This document shows, piece after piece, positions 18,627-26,130 of a stretch of DNA of 64,000 bases. The notes under the pieces were generated by a model that had not been told where the DNA came from, ran no database searches, and was given only the letters and a program-made list of their open reading frames with translations. How positions within the stretch are numbered: position 1 is the first letter of the stretch; every line of letters starts with the position of its first letter. The translations under genes and the position numbers were made by a program. This DNA comes from Pedobacter sandarakinus (lineage in GTDB: Bacteria > Bacteroidota > Bacteroidia > Sphingobacteriales > Sphingobacteriaceae): the NCBI RefSeq assembly GCF_026240095.1, contig NZ_JAPIVG010000001.1, positions 806,001 to 870,000 on the forward strand. The letters run 5' to 3'.

Positions 18627-18703
18627 TTTTCTATAAAAAAAAATGCCGAGGCAAAAGCCTCGGCATGGTTCAAAATTGTTTGCTTAAAAAAAGATTCTTT
18701 ATT
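18627..18703. repeat. Direct repeat A: copy of DUF3127 gene 3' end and terminator
   Basis: About 77 bases, from TTTTCTAT to GATTCTTTATT, repeated almost perfectly at 29662-29737, with differences only in the A-tract length and one base beside it. The distant copy is the native 3' region of the DUF3127 gene. This copy follows the truncated toxin remnant. The pair brackets the whole toxin island. Confidence 0.92.
18635..18667 (-). terminator. Duplicated Rho-independent terminator (copy A)
   Basis: Perfect 10-bp arms ATGCCGAGGC and GCCTCGGCAT with an AAAA loop (18643-18666), followed on the minus strand by nine T residues. It would terminate transcription of the toxin array before the kinase gene. 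Confidence 0.88.
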
Positions 18704-18962
18704 ACTCATTATTCTCTAGCGTACTGTCGTTGTCTAGTAAATAGTTTAGTAAAGCTTGGTAAACCTCATTGTTGTTTAATAGGTAGTTTTGTTTTGAATC
18801 ATCGGTAATGCCCATAAAACTAATTATCGTATTTAGTTTTGGGTTTGTGCTTGGCGTGCCAGCCCCTCCGCCTGTACCTCCGCCATCGCAAGGGGTGGGC
18901 GGCGCAACCATTAACCTTGTTCCCCGCTCGTAGTTGATCTCGCCAACCCCCCTCTGGCGCAA
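18702..18962 (-). pseudogene. Remnant of toxin trunk linker lacking any toxin tip
   Basis: This frame contains only the conserved inner part of the trunk: GVGEINYERGTRLMVAP, the Gly-rich linker, the STNPKLNT segment and the helical module around MGITDDSKQNYLLNNNE. It stops directly after the module's STLENNE, where intact copies continue ENKEFVNWAVGYL into a toxin. The stop codon coincides with the start of direct repeat A, so the tip was lost where the trunk was joined to the duplicated DUF3127 3' sequence. Upstream it is joined to the ~100-bp inverted-repeat element, so it has no signal peptide. It is probably not functional. Confidence 0.8.
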
Positions 18963-19048
18963 GAGTCCGCTTGTGCCTAATTCAAATTAAACTCTAACTA
19001 ACTTAAAAAGCACAAGCACCGTTACACTAATGCTTGCGCTAGAAGGGG
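18947..19048. repeat. Inverted-repeat element, copy 1
   Basis: About 100 bases with complementary ends (CCCCTCTGGCGCAAG against CTTGCGCTAGAAGGGG) and a second inner pair (CTTGTGC/GCACAAG). A copy differing at one internal position lies at 24963-25066 in the same orientation. Each copy abuts the same point of the toxin trunk (the GEINYERG codons). Could be a miniature inverted-repeat or REP-like element. Confidence 0.8.
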
Positions 19049-19324
19049 CAATTCTATTTGGTAATACATCCCATCCAAAAAAATATATTGATCATCTTCC
19101 TGGTAATCAGAATCAAAAGTAATATCGTTTATTCTTAATTCAGCAACATCATAATTTAATAATAAGTTCATTATTTCATTAGGATTATTATTGTTTGCTT
19201 TTTTTTTGATTTCAAATTGTTTTATCCAATCTTCAATTAAATCAATTGAAAAATCTGTATTGCTAAAATCGCTATGAATAGGCCTTAATCCAAGTATTTT
19301 TTCGACAAATTCTTTTGCTTTCAT
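19022..19324 (-). CDS. Small acidic protein, candidate immunity protein of the HHH-tip cassette
   Basis: 100 aa with no family I recognise. It has an amphipathic helical first half (KAKEFVEKILGLRP, IDLIEDWIKQFEIKKKA) and an acidic second half (ITFDSDYQEDDQYIFLDG). The last seven residues, LLAQALV and the stop, are encoded by the inverted-repeat element, so the native C-terminus was probably replaced when that element joined. It lies 9 bases after the SUKH-like gene on the same strand. The DNA is AT-rich like the other immunity genes of the island. An immunity role is inferred from position. Confidence 0.6.
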   Translation of the reverse strand: MKAKEFVEKILGLRPIHSDFSNTDFSIDLIEDWIKQFEIKKKANNNNPNEIMNLLLNYDVAELRINDITFDSDYQEDDQYIFLDGMYYQIELPLLAQALV

Positions 19325-19333
19325 AATGTTTAT

Positions 19334-19891
19334 TTAATCATTATCTCTTTCCAATAATAATGCATCTAATTCACTTGTCCAGAACGAATTATATGCAAAA
19401 CAAGTGTTATCAATATTTTCAAAATCATTTTTTAGCTCTTTGAAAGCTTGATCAGTAAACTTTTTCCTCTCATAATTAACTGCTGAGGAATCAATTAATG
19501 AGGAAGTAAATTGATCATAATGTATCAAACTTGTGGCAAATTTGTAAATATCTTTATTGATATAGATTCGCTCAAAATTATTATCATGGTTTAGATAAAC
19601 GATCTCGTCATCTATATTAATATCAATGCAAATTGGATCGCCAGCACCATTTGTACCTAGAACTAGGAAAGAATCTAATAGATCATTATTAAGATCAAAA
19701 AATTCATTAGCTGATAAGAGTTTTCTATTATTGAGATCTTCAAAGTTTAAAAATGGTGCAACATTAGAGGGTAATCCCCAAAATGTCAAAAAATAATCTG
19801 TATCATGCTTAATTATACTATTTTGAAGATTTGTGACATGAAGTATTTCATTTTTCTCACCCCAATAGATCTTGTATGTTTCCAAATTCAT
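19334..19891 (-). CDS. SUKH (SMI1/KNR4-like) candidate immunity protein
   Basis: 185 aa. The segment LDSFLVLGTNGAGDPICIDINIDDEIVYLNHDNNFERIYINKD followed by FATSLIHYDQF matches the core of SUKH-superfamily proteins, which are the commonest immunity proteins of polymorphic toxin loci and act in the cytoplasm by binding the cognate toxin. It starts 21 bases after the stop of the HHH-tip toxin gene, the usual place for its immunity gene. Assignment to a particular SUKH subgroup (SUKH-4 seems closest) is tentative. Confidence 0.75.
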   Translation of the reverse strand: MNLETYKIYWGEKNEILHVTNLQNSIIKHDTDYFLTFWGLPSNVAPFLNFEDLNNRKLLSANEFFDLNNDLLDSFLVLGTNGAGDPICIDINIDDEIVYLNHDNNFERIYINKDIYKFATSLIHYDQFTSSLIDSSAVNYERKKFTDQAFKELKNDFENIDNTCFAYNSFWTSELDALLLERDND

Positions 19892-19912
19892 ATATTAATT
19901 TATTTTATTTTA

Positions 19913-21166
19913 CTAAAGCATTTTCGGTTCCCATACAGATCCGATAGCATGTCTGTTATTCATATCGATATCTTCTGTAAAAGCACCCAATTTAAGTACG
20001 CCCATATATTTTTTTTCATCCGCATCCCAAATATAATCTGCATATACATCATAAGTAACTTTTGCACGAATTACTTCACCATTATTGTTTCTATATTTTA
20101 TTTGTTTTGTAATAACAAAATAATCGCCAGTAAGCGGTTGCTTGTAAACTTTGCCTACTTCATCCACTGGCCCGTACCAATTTATCCAAGCATCAGGATT
20201 TCCAGTGTTGAAATCTGTTAGTAAAGAGAAAATTTGCATCCCTCCAGCTAGTGAGTTCATTGTGCCTCTTAGTCCAGGAAATTTACCAATTCTTATAGAA
20301 TGTAAGATCCTATTCCATTTTAAATGAACTTTTTGGGGAATTGCATAAGCATATCTTCCTTGGCCATCATGATGATGTACTAACTGGTCGCCCATATATG
20401 CCTTATGCGTGGGATTATACTTTATCCATTGATCATTGATAATCGGAGATTTATTAGATATTATTAAATTTCTATTTGATTCGTTAAACATTTCTGGCCT
20501 TAATTTTATTAGTTGTTGCCAAAAGTAAACTGGATTTCTCGGAATGCCTAAAGCAGTTTTTCCATTGCGAAAAGGTGCACTCAACATATCTATTCTAGTA
20601 CCATTTTTGTAATATGACTCTGGAATTGGGTCAGTATTTTGTAAGCCCTCATTAATAAGCTCTAAAGTCAGCGCATCATAGCTATCTTCCAAATCGAAGT
20701 ACTCTTGTGGGTAAGCTATATCAAAATTATCAGGAAGATAAATGGGTGAAAATTCATTGTAAACTGGAGTGATAGGCTGACTCCCTCCGCCTGTACCTCC
20801 GCCATCGCAAGGAGTGGGCGGCGCAACCATTAATCTTGTTCCCCGCTCGTAATTGATTTCGCCAACCTCTTGTGGGCCGCTGCTGCATGGATTGTATTCT
20901 GTTGGCGGTGCTGGTGTGGTACTGCCGCCGCCACCGCCGCCGCTTGGTGCTGTAGGGATTTCTGGCGCCGCACAATTAACTTCAGTAGAGCGTTCTAAGG
21001 TGTAGTACGGAAGGTGCGCTCCAGAGCCATGTATATTCTGCACCTCGGCTAATGTTAAACCCTCTTTCTCCCATGGGCATGAGCCAGGCATATCACCAGT
21101 AGAGCATGCTCGTGCCACAACGGTATAAACATCAATAAACTCGCACTCTCCGGGAAGCAGGCTCAT
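19913..21166 (-). CDS. Polymorphic toxin cassette with trunk fragment and HHH-motif tip (putative nuclease)
   Basis: 417 aa. The first ~130 residues are the trunk from SLLPGECEFIDVYTVV through the Cys-containing segment, the Gly6 linker and GGGTGGG. The usual NYLLNNNE helical module is absent: the linker passes directly into a unique tip (from about residue 132). The tip contains YMGDQLVHHHDGQGRYAYAIPQKVH near residues 255-280, resembling the His-rich metal sites of HNH/Endonuclease VII-fold toxins (LHH/SHH/WHH types), then a C-terminal beta-rich domain. The ATG is created at a junction where upstream sequence meets AGCCTGCTTCC, so no signal peptide is present. Toxic activity is inferred from context and motif. 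Confidence 0.72.
   Translation of the reverse strand: MSLLPGECEFIDVYTVVARACSTGDMPGSCPWEKEGLTLAEVQNIHGSGAHLPYYTLERSTEVNCAAPEIPTAPSGGGGGGSTTPAPPTEYNPCSSGPQEVGEINYERGTRLMVAPPTPCDGGGTGGGSQPITPVYNEFSPIYLPDNFDIAYPQEYFDLEDSYDALTLELINEGLQNTDPIPESYYKNGTRIDMLSAPFRNGKTALGIPRNPVYFWQQLIKLRPEMFNESNRNLIISNKSPIINDQWIKYNPTHKAYMGDQLVHHHDGQGRYAYAIPQKVHLKWNRILHSIRIGKFPGLRGTMNSLAGGMQIFSLLTDFNTGNPDAWINWYGPVDEVGKVYKQPLTGDYFVITKQIKYRNNNGEVIRAKVTYDVYADYIWDADEKKYMGVLKLGAFTEDIDMNNRHAIGSVWEPKML
20784..21163. repeat. Long direct repeat of toxin trunk, copy in HHH cassette
   Basis: About 380 bases collinear, without indels, with 27209-27588 (constant offset of 6425) and with the corresponding part of 22924-23329. Only scattered substitutions are seen, which suggests recent duplication or gene conversion. 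Confidence 0.9.
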
Positions 21167-21327
21167 TTAGGACTAGACATGCTTTAAACAGAGTTTGGCT
21201 TTCTATCTCCAATCTAAGTACCCCTAAAATAGCCAACGCTTAAAACAAGGATGGGATTAGTTATTTTATATTGATGTTTAACAAAGTTACAAAATTAGCC
21301 AACAAACTAAATCAGTGTTAAATAACG
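21167..21327 (-). promoter_or_regulatory. Spacer with possible promoter upstream of HHH cassette
   Basis: A 161-base AT-rich spacer between the LRR-like immunity gene and the truncated trunk. On the minus strand a TAACTTTG sequence (21289-21282) matches the Bacteroidota -7 consensus TAnnTTTG, but no TTTG lies at the expected 19-21 bases upstream. Weak evidence. Confidence 0.3.
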
Positions 21328-21849
21328 TTAATCTTCTTTAGTTTTCATACTTCTAAGTGTATCCAAAACTTGAATATTGGGTAGCTCCTTTACAATCATA
21401 CTGTAAGTTTCGTCTGAAATAATGGATCCAGTTAAACTAAGTATTTTTAAATTTTTTATCCGTTTTAGCAAAAAACAAATATCATGGATATCTGATTCGC
21501 CACACAAGGCAACACTTATATTTTCCAATTTACCTAAACATTGTAGATCTTTTGGCAAAGAGGTAATAAACGCACCCTGTATAATTAGTGTTTGAAGAGA
21601 TTTAAAATTATTTATAAATACAGGTATTTTGTAATGAATAGCATCCTCTGGCGTTAAATTGTTGGGCGGATATAGTGTCCAGTTAGGATTTGAAATTATT
21701 AAACAATTCAAATCTAATATTTCAGGATGGTGTAATATATTGCTCTCTGTAAATTCACTTAGGTAAAATTCCTTAATTTTCGTTTCGTTATTAGACATAT
21801 AAGGGAAGATAGAAGTTATAATATGTAAGATAGTCAAGATTATTTTCAT
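21328..21849 (-). CDS. Leucine-rich-repeat-like candidate immunity protein
   Basis: 173 aa. After a hydrophobic N-terminus (IILTILHIITSIFPYM) come repeats of LRR character: LDLNCLIISNPNWTLYPPN, LQTLIIQGAFITSLPKDL, LENISVALCGESDI, LKILSLTGSIISDETY and IQVLDTLRSMK. It begins two bases after the end of the restriction-endonuclease-like tip, the normal position for an immunity gene. LRR proteins are known among toxin-immunity partners, but no exact family is recognised. The cognate toxin is now interrupted, so this gene may be kept as protection against siblings, which is inference. Confidence 0.65.
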   Translation of the reverse strand: MKIILTILHIITSIFPYMSNNETKIKEFYLSEFTESNILHHPEILDLNCLIISNPNWTLYPPNNLTPEDAIHYKIPVFINNFKSLQTLIIQGAFITSLPKDLQCLGKLENISVALCGESDIHDICFLLKRIKNLKILSLTGSIISDETYSMIVKELPNIQVLDTLRSMKTKED

Positions 21850-21851
21850 GT

Positions 21852-22127
21852 TTATAAATTTTTTATCCTATCTCTTAATCCATAAAATGCTCTAATTGCA
21901 TCTCGTGTTAGGTTTTTTTCAATTCTAAAATATATTTTTTGCTCTCGATCAGAATTTTTGACAGAAGACATACTATTAATTTCATTTATTGCTTGAGTCC
22001 CAAGAGAAGAAGATTTTAGTTTATTCCAAGCTTGTTCATCGAAAACAAGTATAGAAGCACTCATGTACGGAATACCTGCCCTATGTCGAGTTTGTTTTAC
22101 CCCTTCTTTTAATGCTTTCAATATTGA
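21852..22127 (-). pseudogene. C-terminal part of the restriction-endonuclease-like toxin tip, after a nonsense codon
   Basis: The frame continues that of 22128-22895 past the in-frame TAA (22130-22128): SILKALKEGVKQTRHRAGIP then ASILVFDEQAWNKLKSS. It reads naturally as the second half of the same nuclease fold, since the helix KALKEGVKQTR directly follows the EVKT catalytic strand in such toxins. A TTG at 22121 could in theory start a separate product, but it has no convincing ribosome binding site. Treated as the separated end of the interrupted toxin. Confidence 0.7.
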
Positions 22128-22895
22128 TTAAAGAATATTTGCTGCCGCATTAAGGGTTTTTACTTCATAGGAAATTGTTGTTTCTTTTATTGGACCCATG
22201 GTAAGCCCATCAGGGTGTTTCATTCTTTTCTGTTGATAATCACCGTTAAGATCTGTGTAGTTTATTGCGATTTCATATCCGCTACCATTGACAAATGGGA
22301 TTTTGCGTACAACAAGCGCGTCAATATGTGTTGTGCCAAACATTTTTGCAATAAACAAACTTGCCGGGGGTGAAGTTGGCAAAGATGTTAGCCTCGAAAC
22401 AAACAGACCTTCACCAATTGCACCTATTGCTTTTCGATAACCATCTCCAGCATCCATGCCTTTGGCTGTTAAATGAAAATGAGCTAAAGATGTGTTATTT
22501 GAACCTAAAAATGCATAATATATCCAAGGATTAAAATTTTTGATGGCTTGAGATACAAGGTGACTTGGTCCATAACCTGGCAGAATTGCGCTTGGAGTAA
22601 AAACATCAAATTCATTTGAATTGAATGATGCATTTCCAATATTATTTAAGTCCATTAATGTACAGTTATTATCAGCATCACTGTCATTGAATGATTGATC
22701 AGCCTCAATTACCAATACATTTCTTTTAAAGTCCTCAAAACTGTTTGGATTCTCCAACAGGTACCCAACCGCCCAATTTACAAACTCTTTATTCTCTAGC
22801 GTACTATCGTTGTCTAGTAAATAGTTTAGTAAAGCTTGGTAAACCTCATTGTTGTTTAATAGGTAGTTTTGTTTTGTAAGATCGGTAATGCCCAT
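22128..22895 (-). pseudogene. Helical module plus restriction-endonuclease-like toxin tip, cut by an in-frame stop
   Basis: 255 codons starting at the internal ATG of the trunk (MGITDLTKQNYLLNNNE). It carries the conserved helical module to WAVGYLLENP, then a unique tip ending in THIDALVVRKIPF (about residue 190) and ISYEVKT (about residue 242), an arrangement like the D and ExK of PD-(D/E)xK nucleases. A TAA interrupts it 7 codons after EVKT; homologous sequence resumes in the same frame. Upstream it is also separated from its trunk by a 4-bp tandem duplication. The cassette is thus broken twice unless the codons are suppressed. Confidence 0.7.
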
Positions 22896-22905
22896 AAGAC
22901 TAATT

Positions 22906-22913
22906 ATTGATTG
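22906..22913. repeat. 4-bp tandem duplication (ATTG ATTG) causing a frameshift
   Basis: The plus strand reads TTATTGATTGTATTT; the homologous sites at 27170, 24855 and 18828 lack the second ATTG or its equivalent. Offsets between this cassette and the 27-kb copy change from 4264 to 4260 exactly here, confirming a 4-base insertion. Confidence 0.9.
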
Positions 22914-22920
22914 TATTTAG

Positions 22921-23603
22921 TTTTGGGTTTGTGCTTGGCGTGCCAGTCCCTCCGCCTGTACCTCCGCCATCGCAAGGAGTGGGCGGCGCAGCCATTAATC
23001 TTGTTCCCCGCTCGTAATTGATCTCGCCAACCTCTTGTGGGCCGCTGCTGCATGGATTGTATTCTGTTGGCGGCGCTGGTGTGGTACTGCCGCCGCCACC
23101 GCCGCCGCTTGGTGCTGTAGGGATTTCTGGCGCCGCACAATTAACTTCATTAGAGCGTTCTAAAGTGTAGTACGGAAGGTGCGCTCCAGAGCCATGTATC
23201 TTCTGCACCTCGGCTAATGTTAAACCCTCTTTCTCCCATGGGCATGAGCCAGGCATATCCCCAGTAGAGCATGCTCGTGCCACAACGGTATAAACATCAA
23301 TAAACTCGCACTCTCCAGGAAGCAGGCTTATTACACCAGAAAAACCATCCCCATTGCCCACGGTTGCCAACATTTTTCCCTTTAGCCCATTCCCATCGGT
23401 GCTGAACTGCCCATTAGCTACACTGCCCATACTTAGGCCTTCATCGCTGAGGTTTATCCTGTTAAATACAATATTGCCCTTAAAGGCAGTTTTACGCTTT
23501 ATCCTCCAATTATCTATCCATTCCTTATCTGGATAATAGGTGGTTAAAAAAGCAGTTGTTTTGCCCTTTACAACTTGTATAGTTTTGTTTTGAAAAGCCG
23601 TTG
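22921..23603. repeat. Long direct repeat of toxin trunk (683 bases), copy in REase cassette
   Basis: Collinear with 27181-27863 at a constant offset of 4260 with only rare substitutions. It spans the trunk from the TAFQN region to the STNPKLNT linker. Confidence 0.92.
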
Positions 23604-23635
23604 ACATACCTCCGCCACAGGCGTTGGCTAGATCT

Positions 23636-24091
23636 TTACAATATATACGGTCTTTTCTCTATTTTAGCAATTATCCATTGTTCATTTCTATATTTGAGTT
23701 TATAATCATAAATAGAGAGTTCATGAAATTCAGATATAACTATAGTAACAGATGCAGCATTTTTACTCATGACAAATCGACCAAAATCTATCTTTGTTCT
23801 TTTATCATTCCAAGCTTGAGGACTTAGGTCAATCAAGTTTTCATCTTTTTTTTGCCGTTCGATGTAATTGAGTTTATATTTACTCGTATTAGAGGGCCAG
23901 TCTTTAGTTACATTGCTTGATTTAATTATAAATATTGTATCGGGCTTACTGACAAGCACGCTGCTTAAATGATTATCATCTAGTATCTTCTTCACCACTC
24001 CAGTAATGTCATTACTATTTGATTGATCCTTGCTACTATTATTACAGGTTGAAAAAGCAATAGCAGCTAAATAAATACAAAAAAATTTCAT
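23636..24091 (-). CDS. Small lipoprotein, candidate immunity protein of the metalloprotease cassette
   Basis: 151 aa with a lipoprotein-like signal (MKFFCIYLAAIAFSTCNNSS, lipobox around FSTC). The mature part is rich in Lys, Asn and Ser and ends with SIYDYKLKYRNEQWIIAKIEKRPYIL. No family recognised. It begins 8 bases after the end of the HExxH-tip gene, so it is the likely immunity protein. A lipoprotein immunity would act in the periplasm, which suggests the cognate metalloprotease attacks an envelope target; this is inference. Confidence 0.65.
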   Translation of the reverse strand: MKFFCIYLAAIAFSTCNNSSKDQSNSNDITGVVKKILDDNHLSSVLVSKPDTIFIIKSSNVTKDWPSNTSKYKLNYIERQKKDENLIDLSPQAWNDKRTKIDFGRFVMSKNAASVTIVISEFHELSIYDYKLKYRNEQWIIAKIEKRPYIL

Positions 24092-24099
24092 AGTCTTAA

Positions 24100-25035
24100 T
24101 TATTGCCTATTAGTAATCTTATAATACCTTAACCATCCATCAGCCGTAGCGGGTTCTAATGGATAGGCGCCAGGTGGCATTATCATATCTTCAAAATAAA
24201 CCCCTGCTTCTATAGAGCCCTTACCAGTTCTTAAACCAGCCATTCTCTTGGGTAAACCGTTAGCGTCTCTACCAAAATGAACAAACTCGTGTAAAGTAAT
24301 TATGGATAAAATTAAGCCTATTCCCTGATATTTCGTAGGGGTATTAGCAATATCTAAATCGTTTATGAATCCATTATCAATTTCCAATATTTTCGTTTTA
24401 TCATTAAAATGACCCAAAATATCATATCCGTCACTACTTTTTAAATTGTTAACAACTCTTACCTTTGGGCCTTTTCCAGGTTTCATTAACTCTCTGATTT
24501 TCTTTTCAGACAAACCTGTTGTTAAGCTAATAGCTTTTAAAATATTTGGATAATTATTTAGAAAAATAGGTAGATTTTCTACTAAAGCTTTAAATTTGGG
24601 ATAACTAGCTAATTCAGAAACGTCTAAATTAGGTAAACTGATATCTGAATTTAGAATGTCATTACCCAATGCTAATTCATTAAATGAAGCATCAGGATTC
24701 TCCAACAAATACCCAACTGCCCAATTTACAAACTCTTTGTTCTCTAGCGTACTATCGTTATCTAGTAAATAGTTTAGTAAAGCTTGGTAAATCTCATTGT
24801 TGTTTAATAGGTAGTTTTGTTTTGTAACATCGGTAATGCCCATAAAACTAATTATTGTATTTAGTTTTGGGTTTGTGCTTGGCGTGCCAGTCCCTCCGCC
24901 ATCGCAAGGAGTGGCCGGCGCAACCATTAACCTTGTTCCCCGCTCGTAGTTGATCTCGCCAACCCCCCTCTGGCGCAAGAGTCCGCTTGTGCCTAATTCA
25001 AATAAAACTCTAACTAACTTAAAAAGCACAAGCAC
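24100..25035 (-). CDS. Toxin cassette with HExxH metalloprotease tip on a truncated trunk
   Basis: 311 codons. The readable N-terminus (GTG at 25035) is encoded by the inverted-repeat element, then the trunk begins at GVGEINYERG and runs through the GGGTGTPSTNPKLNT linker and the NYLLNNNE module to AVGYLLENPDAS. The unique tip (about residue 115 on) ends in ITLHEFVHFGRD (HExxH near residue 248), a zinc-metallopeptidase signature seen in toxin peptidases, with a possible third ligand in the Glu residues of GSIEAGVYFED. No signal peptide, so probably a stored, non-exported cassette. An internal ATG (MGITDV) could give a shorter product. Confidence 0.72.
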   Translation of the reverse strand: MLVLFKLVRVLFELGTSGLLRQRGVGEINYERGTRLMVAPATPCDGGGTGTPSTNPKLNTIISFMGITDVTKQNYLLNNNEIYQALLNYLLDNDSTLENKEFVNWAVGYLLENPDASFNELALGNDILNSDISLPNLDVSELASYPKFKALVENLPIFLNNYPNILKAISLTTGLSEKKIRELMKPGKGPKVRVVNNLKSSDGYDILGHFNDKTKILEIDNGFINDLDIANTPTKYQGIGLILSIITLHEFVHFGRDANGLPKRMAGLRTGKGSIEAGVYFEDMIMPPGAYPLEPATADGWLRYYKITNRQ

Positions 25036-25066
25036 CGTTACACTAATGCTTGCGCTAGAAGGGGGG
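24963..25066. repeat. Inverted-repeat element, copy 2
   Basis: Same element as 18947-19048, one internal difference, ends CCCCCC and GGGGGG. It replaces the 5' part of the trunk in the metalloprotease cassette. Confidence 0.8.
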
Positions 25067-25119
25067 AAATGTGGCGCCTACAATTAATCGGTCATATTGA
25101 TGTTCGATTCGATAAAAGT

Positions 25120-25494
25120 TCATGACAATATTAGGTTATTGATATTCTGTCCTGAGTGTGTAACTATCCAATTGCGTATTTGTGATATCAGATTTTTTAA
25201 TTCAGTTTCTGCTATATAGGTTGTTAAATTTGCACCATAATCAGTTACAATTTTATTCAATTTATTTACAACGGTAGTATTATAAACATTATGCACCATC
25301 CCCTCCACATGCACACTTTTACTTAAGGCTATTTCGTTCAAAGCCACGTTCATGCGGAAACCGTATTCAGCAGCCTTTTGCACCATGGTATTTGTGGTAA
25401 ATTCCCAAGGGATAATATGATGAGCCTGTAGCGGGTTTCCCTTTGCTAATTTAAGTGTTTGCCGCAATTGGTATTCTGAACCAGATCTGATCAT
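25120..25494 (-). CDS. Orphan AHH-nuclease toxin tip without trunk
   Basis: 124 aa consisting almost only of an AHH domain: QLRQTLKLAKGNPLQAHHIIPWEF, KSVHVEGMVHNVYN and a helical C-terminus. It is a close relative of the tip of the full-length toxin at 26131 (near-identical QAHHIIPWEFTTNT core, different C-terminal third). It starts 6 bases after the Imm11-like gene. No trunk precedes it and no immunity gene follows it, as expected for a displaced older tip. Translation from its ATG at 25494 is possible but unproven. Confidence 0.75.
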   Translation of the reverse strand: MIRSGSEYQLRQTLKLAKGNPLQAHHIIPWEFTTNTMVQKAAEYGFRMNVALNEIALSKSVHVEGMVHNVYNTTVVNKLNKIVTDYGANLTTYIAETELKNLISQIRNWIVTHSGQNINNLILS

Positions 25495-25500
25495 GTTAGC

Positions 25501-26130
25501 TCAAATACTCTCAAATTCAATCCCAGTACACCCCTGGGCTATTACTGCCTGCTTCAATCTGTCTGATAAAAAATATGCTCCGCCTCCGGGAATATTAGCT
25601 ATGTAGAAGATGTCAATATTCTCTAAATTCTTTAACCTGTACTTACCTATTGATATTCTATTGGGATAGTTGAGTTCCTTTATCATATCCTCTAGCAGAT
25701 TTTCATTCTTAATATCTAACACTTTTGAGTAGCTAGACCCATCAAAAAGCATTATCTCTGTTTGAGAAAGATCTAAAAATTCGAATCCTTTGGTTTTTCC
25801 CGAGATTAAAAAAACTTCTGTCCTAACGCCCCTGTTCAGTAGGCTAGTTTTACGGAACTCCATTGCTGTATGGCCAAACCCCATCATACAATCGTACAGT
25901 TTACGGCTTATCAAAGGATATTTATTGGTGTGCGAAATGAAATCGGTAAGTTTAGCCTTGTGATGCAAAAAAAAATCTGGCAGATATATATTTTTTGGCA
26001 ATGGTATTTCATTATTCCATATAAATAAAGGGTCTTTAATACTTATATCCGTGTGAAATTTTTGCGACTGCGGAAATGTGTTCCCAATAACTTTCACATC
26101 TAACGAGTAGTCTATCTTAAAATAATTCAT
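25501..26130 (-). CDS. Imm11/DUF1629-like candidate immunity protein of the AHH toxin
   Basis: 209 aa starting at the base next to the toxin stop codon. The C-terminal stretch GGAYFLSDRLKQAVIAQGCTGIEFESI resembles the ending of Imm11-type (DUF1629) immunity proteins, in which a short strand and helix precede a TG(I/V)EF motif. The rest (N-terminal YSLDVKVIGNTFPQSQKF; central TEVFLISGKTKGFEFLDLSQ) is consistent with the same family but not decisive. Tight coupling to the AHH toxin gene makes it the cognate cytoplasmic nuclease inhibitor by position. Confidence 0.7.
   Translation of the reverse strand: MNYFKIDYSLDVKVIGNTFPQSQKFHTDISIKDPLFIWNNEIPLPKNIYLPDFFLHHKAKLTDFISHTNKYPLISRKLYDCMMGFGHTAMEFRKTSLLNRGVRTEVFLISGKTKGFEFLDLSQTEIMLFDGSSYSKVLDIKNENLLEDMIKELNYPNRISIGKYRLKNLENIDIFYIANIPGGGAYFLSDRLKQAVIAQGCTGIEFESI

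Larger units (their letters stand above)
22900..23607 (-). pseudogene. Toxin trunk fragment ending in a frameshift (restriction-endonuclease cassette)
   Basis: 235 codons covering the trunk from STAFQNKTIQVVKGKTTAF through the Gly6 and GGGTGGG linkers to NPKLNTINN, where it stops. Other copies read NPKLNTIISFMGITD at this point. The cause is an extra ATTG (22906-22913 holds two copies where other cassettes have one). It lacks the lipoprotein signal; its 5' junction lies just after the lipoprotein immunity gene and contains GGCGGAGGT, a match to the Gly-linker DNA, hinting at microhomology recombination. Confidence 0.75.
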
